Notes under the pieces: generated by a model
What the model saw: the letters and a program-made list of their open reading frames with translations, nothing else
The model's database searches: none
Told to the model about the DNA's origin: nothing
Made by a program: the position numbers and the translations under genes
Shown: piece by piece, positions 28,301-40,300 of the stretch
Layout of the letters: the number at the start of each line of letters is the position of its first letter
Numbering within the stretch: position 1 is the stretch's first letter
From: Helopsaltes ochotensis
Lineage: Eukaryota; Chordata; Aves; Passeriformes; Locustellidae
Direction: 5' to 3'
NCBI GenBank assembly: GCA_013400155.1
Contig: VXBM01000276.1
Location: forward strand, 799,484-863,483
DNA: 64,000 nt

Positions 28301-31300
28301 ATGGTTTCTTCCAACTCAAACCTATCCTGCCAAACTCCAGACTCTGTGTTCTCTGCCTCAGGGAATAAGGAAATGGTGCTTAATGCCAATAATTTACATT
28401 TTTCCTTTTAATTGCCAAAATCTGAGCAAAATGTAGCGCTGGGGTGCAAGATGAGAATTCCAGGTGGTTGTGTCGTGGAGCATCTGGACAGGGATTCGTG
28501 GGTAACACTGGGCAGAGGCATGGAAAGGATCTAAAAATTCAGTTACTAAAAGTCAAGATTTATCTAATAATCCTCTTTTTGCCCAGATAATCTTGGAGTG
28601 ATTATTAAGTGTTTATGCTCTGTGTAATGAGGATTATAATTGGGACTGGGACGTGGTCCAGCCCATTGCTCCCATGCCACAGCGCCGTGCGGAGGAAACC
28701 ACAGTTAAATTGTGTTGAGCACAAAAACGTGTGACCCTCAAGCTCCTTTGGGCTTGTTCCTTCCCCTCTCCAGATTTCTGCTTATAAAATCTTTCTCTTC
28801 TCTCCATTTTTTTTTGTTTGTTTTTATTTTGCTTCCAAAGGGCATGATGATGCAGTGCCATGTGCGGTTTTGAAAAGTGTGGATAGTTTTAGCTTTCTCC
28901 ACCACCCAGTTCATCAGAGGAGCTTAGAGATCCTGCAGAGGTGCAAGGAGGAGAAGTACAGTAAGGCTCCACCACCCGCCCTCCCCTCTGATACCACACT
29001 CACACGTCCAGAAATGGAAACCAAGTGCATTCCATGTAGAAAGGATAAAAATCAGCGCCTGTGGAGCCCTCCATGATCAAAGCAGCTGCCTTAGAGAAGT
29101 TTTGAGCCTATTGGGAAATTGGATTAGGCAGAGTTGGAAGAGTCAAATTAAAAGCAAACCCATATCTCTTGAGATCTTGCAAAAATCATTTTGTTATCAA
29201 TTTCCTCATTTTCTTACTGACATTGATAAAGAATATTCCTGATACAAGACTGGTACAGCTGGAATTCAACTTAATTTGGGTTTCATTGGGCTTCCGAAAT
29301 ATCTTTAACTTGTGAAAATATTGTCTCCCAGGGCTTTTACTTAAAACAGAGGCATTGGCAATGTTATTTTACAGAATGATGCACTTGGTCTCCATTTCTT
29401 CATCTTCACTCCTCTATCATGTAATAAACTCATCCTGCATGACAACATGGACACTCTTGCCTGCACTAGTCTATTTTATTTTTATATTTAAATAGATATT
29501 TGGTACTCTCATGTTTAGATATATTGTTTTCCTACCATTATTCTCTTCCTTCATGTTGCGTGTTAAAGCTGACAGAAATAGAGCTGCTCTGCATGGGCAA
29601 AGCCTCAGCTCAACTTGCTTAAACTTCATGAAATTTAGGTGTAAGTGGAAACCACCTTTTTGTCGGTAGAGCTGAGCAAGGTAAGTACAGTAGGTGCATG
29701 TTGAATCTTCATAAATACAGTTTTCCTGTTAGAAACCTTCTGTCAGATGTCTGTGCTTCCTGCAGCATGTGGAGCTGGGGGACCAGTGGTGGTTTAGGTC
29801 TTAATTTAGGCTTTCGTTCTTAATTTAACTACATTATTTTCCTCTGCAAGTTCCCAACACTGCTATAAGAAAATATAAAGGAGTGATACTAAATTTCACT
29901 TGATTTTAGATTTTATTAAGTGGTGTTGCGCCAAGTGACCTTACTGATACTACTAAGAAACTAATGGAAAGGAGTGTAGTTATCAGCAGAGTCATTTTAC
30001 TTGCAATTAATGAATCAATTTAACTTTAATTTTTAAGTTGGCTCAGCAATATGGGAGATTTTGGGGGGTTTAGTTTGCAGTTCCTTAGGTGGGAAAAAGG
30101 CAATTCATACAACTCACGAGATATTTAGAGCTTTAATTTAGTGGGAAGCAGGAAGTTGAGCTCAATGTTGAGCTCAACACCTCAAAGCCTCAGTAGTATA
30201 GAATAGTCCACACAATTTGGGATCCCTTTGGATAAATCCAACGAATGGGTCTAAGAAGAACGTTGCCACAGTTTGTGAATTGGCATCTGACCAGACAAAC
30301 AAGTAATTCTTGTTCTGCATTCCGAGATCCTTCCCGTCTTCCCACGGGCTGTGCTCCTGCTCCCCCGGGCTCCAGCCTTGGCAAGCTCAAGTGGGCTTGG
30401 GGCATGTGTAACGTTCCGCTTCAGAATCCATCAGGTTTGGGGCTCCACAGGCGAGCTTGGCCCCGGGGACTCGGCTCTTCCCACAAGTCAGATGAGGTTA
30501 TACATCCACGTCATCCTTGAGACAGAAACCAAGGTGGTCTCCTTGTCTTGAACTGTGCAGTTAGTTCTGAACAAAGAGAGAAAGCAAATTGGTTTGATGA
30601 GTTTATTGAGATTCCCTGTAGGTCCCTTGGCATTCAGCTTCTGGAGCCAACTGGTCGCCCTTCCCTTGCCATCAGCCTCTTCCCTGATGCCATGGAGTCC
30701 ACCAGTTCCTCCAGAGCAAGGCACTGGGTTTAGACACCTCTGATTCAAGACTGGAGCTCTGCTGGTTGGCATTCATCCTTAGGGAGTAGACAGGGCTTAT
30801 CCAAAACTCTTCTCAACAAGGGCAAAGACCTGTTAGGTAAATCAGCTGAAGCAAAGGGAATATACTTGAAAAATCAGAATAATTTTCCGCCTGAAGTGCA
30901 GGCTGGATGAAGGGAGTGAGAGGCTGTTGCTGCTCACACATTGTTCTTTCCTGATGAGTATCAATTCCTACAATTTAATAGCCCATATTCACCATACACA
31001 ATCCTCAAGGCCACGTGCAACTCACCAGCTGAAATCTAAGACCTTTTTACTTTCTATTTGTAAAAATCCCCTTTTATTTCCCAGAAAAGGGCTTACATCA
31101 ACATGACAGCTTTTTTTTGGGCTGTATTCCTTCTTTAAAGAGCCAAGTGATGGCACAGTGTAGAGAAGTCTTTCTATTTGGTGTATCTAAAGGAATTCTC
31201 TTTAACCCAACTTGTGCACTGTGGCCTTTGTTAATCAACAAGTCACTTAAGGTGCTGAGCTGGTGGAACCATGATGCAGTTTAACTGCAGCTGTTACCTG

Positions 31301-34300
31301 AAAGCCTGAAATGGAAAATCCCTTTTCTGAGCAATGCAAGGCGGGGATGCAGGGATAATTTGATACAACCTCATTTTCATCACTTCAGCTCAACTTGTTG
31401 GATTGGAAGGTGTTTTGGACCTTTTCTTTCTTTAGTGGGGAGTGCAGGGAAGGGTAGGAAGACAGATTTTGCTCCAAAAAGATATTTTAAGGAAACATTG
31501 GAAATAACCAGTGAAATCCCGTTTTTCATGGACTCCTTTAGACAAGAAAAGCCTTCTGGGCCTTAACGGGAGTGAATCCAGGCATATTAAAATATATTCA
31601 TTTCATCTATATTAAAAATAGATCCAGCTAGACATTAGGTGCTTTCTTAGTCTAAAACTAGCTATACAAAGTGCTAATGGAACATGTTAAGCAGATTTCT
31701 GGTTATTCCAATTTTTATTCCCTCTTTACAATTGGGCTTCTGTCCTCTAAATCAGGACTTTAGACGCAGAAATGGCAGTCTTGAAAGAGGTACATGAACA
31801 CTCCTAGGACAAGAAATGTAACCCAGAAAGGGCTTAAATGGCAAAAAGAGGAATTGAAAAGAGTTTAGAGCTTGGGGTATTGTTAAGCACTCAAAAGCAT
31901 TGCCTGCCTTGCTTTCCAAAGACCTCGAGTGCTGGAGATGCCAGACCTTCTCAGCAGGAGTGATTTGGTTGGTCCTGCCTTAGAGCACAGACAGGGTTCA
32001 ATTATGACCTGGAACAGCACACCCTCAGATTTTCTTTTGTTGACATTTTCAGAATATTTGGGCACCTTTAGATGCCAAAACCTAAGCAGGGGGACCAGCA
32101 GCCTTTTCAGGGGTCTCCTGCCCAATTCAAGATGAACAGATTCTCCTGTTCAGCTTCAAGATGAGTTGTTACAACACCTTAACAGGGCAAGGAGGGTGGT
32201 AACTGTCCTGTTAAAGGAATGTCACCGTTGACTTTGGTGGGAATTCGTCTTCTCCTCAGGAATTCCAGGCTCAGAAGAGCGGGACAGGTTCAGGTCTCGG
32301 TGCTTTGTGTTCATCTTTTAGAATAAAAAATTGCCGGTACACCTTTTAGCTCAGCATCTGGGCTGCATGAAATAGTGGAGTTACTAAATATGGGGAGGAG
32401 GAGTTGTGCCATTGTTTCCTCCTGTCCTGCTACAAACCATAGTGTAGAGTTTTTTCTTGTAGAGAGCTTATTTTTCCCCATCTTTTTTCCCACTGTAGAT
32501 GTCTCAGAGTAGAATAAAACATATTTTCCCCATGCTGAGGTGAGAGCTGTGATTTTTCCTGTCTCACAGCAGTGATTTTGAGACAGTTACAAAATTGCTC
32601 AGCTGTTTTCATGTCAAACTCCACATAATCAGATCGTAACATTTCCACGGTTTGGTGTCTTGAAGTGTTTTGTTTAAAAAATTGTCTCCTGTCTTCATAA
32701 GTACTTGGTTACAAAACATTTCCACTTCGGGGAAGATAACAGCTGCTACTGTAACCATGTGTGCCAGCTTCCTTGGCTGAATACAAAAGAGATACTTCAT
32801 TTAATATATTATTTCATTAGATATATTTTATTACAAAGAAATCATTCTAGGTATCAAAGGATATAGGCTTAATAGGCAATCAAGCCTTTATAAAATAGTA
32901 TATAAAGTATTTCCTACTTGCTGTACATGTCCCTATATTTGGAGGGAGGCAGAGAAGAAGTGTCTAAGGAATAAATGATAATTTTTCCAAGCATTTTAAT
33001 TGTATCCAGGTGTTTTGCCCATGCAGCTGGGTTATCCCATGCACAGTGGAAGGCTTGGGAATCTCTTGGACATGGAGGGCACGAGTGGCTGCGCCCCCCC
33101 AGCAGCTCCTTCCCTCACCCCGTTTGCTGGCTGGGACAGCGTGTCCCTCAAACGCCCCATGCATGTGTGGGAGGGGAATGAGAGGCTGGAGCAGACGGTG
33201 TTACTCACAAGGGTGATGATGAGTCTGGCAGGGAGGGGGGACTGGAGAGCGATGGCATCCCTGGCACCCGGCGGTGCCCGGCATGTGCCGGGACACGTCC
33301 GCGCTGCTCCGCGCCAGAGTCAGGGCTCAGCTATGGCTCTGCTGATTGTCTGTGGGCATGGCTCTGCTAATTGTCTGTTGGGTGTGAGCCAGCTGGAAAC
33401 ATCTTCTTCATGTGCTGCTTCAGGTATCACTCGGAAGAGCCCGCGGACGCCGCTCTCGGACCTCCAGGGAGTCAACACCATCAACGAGAGGAGCCCACGG
33501 TAAGGCTGCTGCTTTTACCTTGGCATGGCCAGGAATCTGGGATGGGAGAGCTCTGTCTGTGGCTAAAAAATGGCTGTATTGACATTTGTCCCATCACGCC
33601 TATCAGTCTTATCTTCTCTTCATTCTTTCTCTGCTGTGTGATCAGATTTAAACACCTTTAGATGAAAAGCAGCAGGCAGGGAAAGCAACTTCCCTTTGTC
33701 AAAAGCAGCAGTTGGTGGTGGTGGGTGTACGAGGGGATAAGAAGCTTTAAAAAATGAGTGAATGTGGTAACATCAAGGAAATAGTCATTTAAGGAGGACA
33801 GGTTTGGGTGCAGAACTGCATTCAGCATGTGGTGGCTACAGGCACTCTGGAATACGGAAAACCTGGAAGTTAAGGAGTTTGAGATGATACTTTGCCAAAT
33901 GCTTGCTTGTTTTCAGGGGGGGAAAATGCACATTTGTTTCAAAATTGATTGATTTTGCAGATTTTATGTACGTTTTCATTTTTAATTCCTTCCTTGAAGT
34001 TTCTGACCATTTAAGCAGCTACTGTATGAGACTCTTGTGAGGTCTACACTTGAGATACAGATCTGTGCCTCTTCTGCAAAGCCTTCTCCATCCCCATTCC
34101 AGAATTAACTTGCTTGTGAAGCCAAAGTCTTGATTTCTAAGGCATATCTGGGCACTGATACTTTTCGCAGCCACTCTTGTGCTATCCCTCTGTATATCCC
34201 AGGAGGTCTGATTTTCCTAATACCCCTCCAAAGGTGTTTGGTGCCTCTCTGCTTCCCTCTGATCAGGTGTGTGCTGGGGAAGGAAGTGATAGGAGCACCT

Positions 34301-37300
34301 TCAGCTCCTACAACCATTGCTTGGAGCTGCAGATATCCAGGGGTGTCTTTATGGCTGCTCTGAGGTTAATGAGAAGCCCAAAACAAGTCAGGAGGAGTCT
34401 GAGTCTGTCTCCTGAAGTGTGTCCATTAAATCAGTCCTTGCATCTCAGTGGCTTCCCTTCCACACAAAATTAAATATCCTTCAAGGATATTACAAAGGCT
34501 CATTTTAATGGCTTTAATGCCAAACAGCCACAACAAAAATTAGACACACATCGTTCCTTTTTTTCTAGGGGAAGAAAAGTGGCTTCTTCTGCCTGGTTTT
34601 GTCCAGGCTCTCTGAGTGCCATCAAGAATAGAATTACCTTCTTCCTCTGAATTCCTTCCCTTTGAGAGAGGCAGTGGCACTCTCCTGGAGGAGAACTGAA
34701 TGTTCTCACATCATTACAAGCCCATTTCAGTGGTTAGAGAGGATGGGATTTACGTAAAATGGTGGGATTGAATTCATAAATTTGTGCCACTTCTCGAGTT
34801 TGAGCAGAAATCCAGATGGTACAAGCAATGCCACCCTATCCTGGGAAGGTGATGCAACCCTGACTGTCCTCACCTCAGTTGTTGCCACCCTCCTTTCCTT
34901 TCTCATAACACTGCAGCTGCTGGGGCCCTGATGGGTTGGGCTGCGACGACAGTTGGTCCTTGGTAACACTCGAAGCAGGGAAGGTTGGTGTCTCCAGAGG
35001 TGACGTTCCCTGTTCCCAGCACCTCTGATTGTGCAAGTTTCCCTCAAGATAACGTAACGTGAAACTTTGTGCCTTTAGAGATCTTCCCTTGTAGATAAGA
35101 GGATTCCTGCAGTCTCTCTATCCAGCCATTGGCATGTGAGGAACATGTGTGACAGGGCTTTTCTTGACTGCCCAACTCCAGCTTTGGAGGCACTATAGTG
35201 TGGGAGCTGGGGCTGCCAACATTTTTGTAGCCCAAAATATTTCAATTATCTCAGCAAAAGGACATTGGAAACTCCAAAGCAGGGAAACTCCTCCTGACCC
35301 AGGCAAGGAGGAGGAATGTGTTTATTTACTGTGGAGTTCAGTGTGTGGTCAGCTCTGGTTATGTGGCTTAACCCATGCCAGCAGACAAGTCAGCCTAAAC
35401 AGCCAGAATTGAGGAACTGTGTTTTCCTTTCTGCTCCTCAGCAGCTGTGTCCTACCAGGAGCCTCAATCTGAGCCTTTACGTACAGAAAAAGTGCTTTTG
35501 GAGTCATCCTAACTCCTGTGTTCCTCCTCCTGTGGTGCCTCAATAGCGTGGTCTGTGGTCTTCACTTCCCTTGGGCATCACCGTTATTGGGTCCCCAAAT
35601 GTCACCTTTGCCCCTTCCTTCTGGAAGTACAAACCACGTGTCTTATAAGATTTCCAGAGTCCAGCCTGTGCTTTCAGAGTAGGCAGGTGATTTTTATCCC
35701 TTTCATTGTAGCTGCCTTTGGTCTGGAGAGTCGTGTCACACTTGATGAATGTTGGTATTTCAGGTAAATGGCACTTGTTGGGCAAGAGGAGGTGAGCACA
35801 GGAGTGCAGGTAACACGTCTGGAAGAGAGATTGGCTTTAGCAGCTTCCCAGCAGATCAACTGGCAAGCAATTTACGGATCCAAATTAAACAGGAATTACT
35901 TTCAAGGCCGTGTCATGATCATGTGGTTGCTGATAAGTCTGGTTGTGCATCCAACCTACAGGATAGCCCGGGGCTTGTTTCTAAAAGCAATTTTGAGGCA
36001 TGACATCACTCAGGAAGTCACTCTGGAGGGTTTAGGGAGTCAAGTGCTCTCCTCTGATCTCGGAAAAAAGTGGACAGATGGTTTGCACATGCTGGATGGG
36101 AAACCAGGCTTCAGGAGAGCTTTCCAAGTGCCTTCCCCAGCTGCTGAGAAATGAAGGCCAGACCCTGCTTAACCAAAACCACTTGGGCTGGTTGGGATCC
36201 TGCTGGTTCGTGCTCACTTTCATGTGCAGGGCTGTCTGAGCGGGTGTTGGTCTGGACATGGTTGGCTGGGCTTGGTGAGGTGATTGACCCTGAAGTACCA
36301 AAACCCTGCATCTGTTCGCACATGAATGTATCCATCCTAAAGTGCCCATAACAAACAGTGCTCTCATTTTATCTCGTGGGTTTTTCAAAACCACATGGGA
36401 ATTTCTAGGGTTTTCCAGAGAGGTTGGCCAGGATTAATGGTGTTGAACATCCCAAAAGTTGCTGTTGTGTTTTAGTGGTTCCAGTCAACTGGTGAATTTT
36501 TTTTCCCACCGTAAACAGGAGGGTTTTGGTGGATGGTACCTGAGATGTAAAGAGAAAAAAGGGGAACGGGGGGGTCACTTGGATATTCAAGCTTCTCATT
36601 AACAATCTGTGAATGGAATGCTTAAGAAAGCAGGTCCTGCAGTGCTTAGCTAGGGGTTTTACTTTGATGTGATTGATCCCTCCTTGTAATAGTGGTCCAT
36701 GTCAAAATGCTGATTAAATAGAATCAGGAAAGAATTTGGGAAGTGCTCAGATGAGGCAGCGAGGTGATGTTGCTCTGAGGATCTGGCTGCAGGCTTTGAG
36801 CTGGCTGAACATACAGCTTTACATCCTTTATTTTTTAATTTCCATGTGGCAGTTGAGATTTGCTTTTCCTCCAAATCAGGGCTTTAAGGCAAAGGACTGC
36901 CTTGTTGTCAGACCTCAGAAGTGGCCGGTGCCCGAGGCCACGTTTAAACCACCATGTCCTTCAGCATCCTCATGACCTGGTGCAGCCTGGAGTCTCCTCC
37001 TGTTCCTTTTCCTCCTGTCTGACATAACTTGGGTGGGGGGAGCATTGCAGCCCCCACATCCTTCCTTGGATTGCTTTTATTTTGTATGATGATTTCTGCA
37101 AGGCTGATAAAATTTTAGAATTTAAAAACCCCAACAAACCACCACAACCCCACCAAGCCAGAAGACTTTTGGTTTGGTGCTGCCCATAAAAGGCCTCATG
37201 TCCCCCAGACACCACTGGAAGGCTCCTCATCTCTGGAAATTGCTTGTCCTGATGTGTAGTTTGGTCAAGTATCCATTTCCGTCTCTCCAAGAGAGGATTT

Positions 37301-40300
37301 TGATTCCTCTCCTCCTTCCATTTAGCCCTTCTGAAGCCAAGTGAGCATTTCTGGAGACCACAGCAGTTGTGCTCCATGGCAGAGGGGACCAAATTGAGTG
37401 ACTGATTTGTAATCAGGTCCCAGAGAGTGATTCTGGGTCTACCCACCCATCCAGCTGGGGCTAACATCCATCTTTGTGGCAAATAATGAGTTTATTGCAA
37501 ATTAGATTTGCTTTTTCCTTTCCTAATTGAGTGATTGTGTGAATTTGAGGAGACAGAATCAGCACCACATGTCATGGCCTCATATCCTTCAGACCAGTAA
37601 AGGTATCTAGAGGTATCTGCAGACTCAAGGGTTCTGTCTGGGAGAGCTGGAAGCTGTTATTGTCCTGCTGATAATTTATTCCTTTTGTGAATATTTGATC
37701 TTTGAGGGGTGCTTTAGTAAACGATGGCTTCATGTCCTGTCTGGCACCAGGGACTCATCCCATGGGAGCAAAAGAACAGTGGAAAGAAAAAAGCAGCCGC
37801 TCATTTTCTACCAATGAGCTATTTTATGATCTATTTTTATCTCAGAACCATGGTTTTTATCTCTTTCAATGGTGTCTGGTGTTTCAGGGACGCCTATGCA
37901 GTTGGTTGGAATGGCCGGATGGGGATGAGGCACAACAGGCTTGCCAGCCCTGGCACCTTCCTGGACAAAGATGGGATATTCGTCAACGCCACCAACAGCA
38001 AACTGCTGGAGAGGGCCCACGGCATCCTCATGTCAGTACCCAGGAGGGGATCTGGGCTTTACTCCTGGAGCATAATGAGCAGCATGGGTTGTGAGGGGAA
38101 TGTCAATAGCCAGTAAAACTCTCAGGGTGCCAAGTAGACTTGGAGGTGTTTCCCAGTTGGGTCAAAGCAGCCCCAGTACATTTGACATGTCTGATTTAAC
38201 TCATCTCATTCATTCAGAATGACAGACAAAGGGAAGAAAGAAGGAACAAACCTGCTGGTCACACCAGTCTGGAGATTCAGCAGCTATGTCATGCAGTCAC
38301 ACTTTTAACATCCTATCAAAGTTTCCATTATAAATTACCTGGGCAGATGATGTTGATGATTCACACTGCAGCCTCCTCGAAGGTTCAGGGAGCATCCCAG
38401 GATGGCTGGAATGAGCATGGGGTTTGAAAAGCAGGAGGCTGGCTGATCAATCTTTTTGTGACTTGGCTTCTTCACTCTCCCCGAATTTCCAGCATGCCAT
38501 GGTTTCCACTGTAGCCATTCCCATTAACTGGATATGTTCAGTCTGCCATATTCAGGGACAGCCCCATTTCAGTGCCAGCCACGGGCAGCAGCTGCCCAGG
38601 GGGATATGGAGGGGCTGGTTTCATAAACTCCTCCATTCCACAATTGCACTGTAGATTAACCTGAGCCATTTATTATCTCCCCAGGCGAAATAAGAACTTC
38701 AAAGCCAAACCCAGTCTCCCAAAGGTGAGTGAGAAGCAGCATTTTCCCCTTGTGGTCTGTGAGTTATGGCTGTAGCACAATGATGTGGTGCTGCCAGACA
38801 TGAAGAAGACTATTGTGTCTACACCAAGACTTTGGTCAACTCAGCTTTGTTCAGGGCTCTTTAATTCATATAAACCCAAAGGATTTAAGCCCTGATTTCT
38901 GCTGGGAGAGATACGAACACTTACATCCTCCTTGGAGCTGCTCTGGCTCCTTTATTCTCCTGAGAAGGAGTATGTATACATGCTGGTGAAATTTAATAAC
39001 TAAGTCTCTAAACTAAAATGAGCAAGTAAGTGATGCAGGAGAGCTGATAGACAACAACTTTTTACTTTCCCTCTGTCTTGGCTACATTTATGATATTTTA
39101 AGAGGTACCAGGAGATCTGTTGTCCCTAGAAGAGTAATGCTTTTTGTGGTCCTCACTGGTGCTGCATCCATGGTCAGGAACAGAGCACCAGGAGAGGAGC
39201 AAACTTTTTCTTTTTTACTCTTCTGTATGTCCATCAGGTACCTGGAGAGGCACGATGCAATTAATCAATGAACTGCTCATTAACAGTGAGGAGAATCATA
39301 GAATCATGGAATGGTTTGTGTTGGAAAGGACCTAAAGGTCATCCAGCCCTACCCCCTGCCATGGGCAGGGTCACCTTCCACTAGGCCAGGTTGCTGCATG
39401 CCCCATCCAACCTGGCCTTGACACTTCCAGGGATGGGGCAGCCACAGTTGGTCTGGGCACCCTGTTGGTCCCCACCCTCACAGGGAAGCCATCCCTCGGT
39501 GTTCCCTGTTGAGATTACATCACCTAAGGAAGCCCCGTGAGGGTAATATAGCAGATGGTGTGATGGCAACATCTGGATTTTCTCTGGATTCTCTCTTTTT
39601 CCGCAGCACTTGCTGGATGTGAAGTCCCTCAAGCACCTCACAAACCTGACGTTGCATGACCGCATCACCAAATCTCTCCTCCACCTCCATAAGAAGAAAA
39701 AACCGCCCAGCATCAGCGCCCAGTTCCAGGTGAGCCCTTTCCTTTGATGGAGAGAGGGGAATCACCTGCTCCAGGCACAGTCCTGCCCCATCCCCTGCAG
39801 TATTTAGGCCACAAATCTCACTGAGGGCTTGAGGGAACTGGGAGACACCCAGGTATTTAAAGGGTGCAAAGGGAGAGAAATAAGAGTGAGGAGGGGTGTC
39901 ATGGGGGATAACGTGGTGGAGCAAGGTGGGACATGAGGATGAGCTGCAGAGGGAGATGTTGGTGCATCCCTGTCCTCTGGTTTTCCTCATATTGTGGTGC
40001 TTTCTCCCCCAAATCCAGAAACGGTAAAATCACCAAATCATGTTTTTTTCAGTCTTTTTACTCTCATCCGGCATAATCTGTTCTGAGACAGAATGGGAAT
40101 TTTAATAGGGGCAGAAAGGTCAGAATCCTGCTGCATTATGTCCAGACAAGCAGAGGAAATCAGAGGAGGGATGGATCTTGTGTTGGCAGTGTGCCGGTCA
40201 GCAATCCCTAGGGTTGGTGCAGGGAAAATAATCCTCCAAGGATTTGCCTCACAGTTGGACTCAATGATCTTAAAGGTCTTTTCCAACCTAAATGTGATTG

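Larger units (their letters stand above)
24530..28840 (+). other. MYO9A intron, 4.3 kb
   Basis: Noncoding. It contains a TA dinucleotide tract (25776-25837) and a short CR1 3' end (26317-26440). Otherwise unique sequence, with no exon candidate found. Confidence 0.72.

Noticed and set aside
28130..28360. Possible degenerate repeat (TTTCTTCCAACTCAAACC)
   Set aside because: A short CR1-like end only; the upstream sequence does not follow CR1 order well enough to call.
33371..33661. Alternative frame through the 76-nt loop 2 exon (RYHSEEPADAALGPPG)
   Set aside because: It does not match the phase of either neighbour; the other frame gives ITRKSPRTPLSDLQG, a known MYO9A motif.
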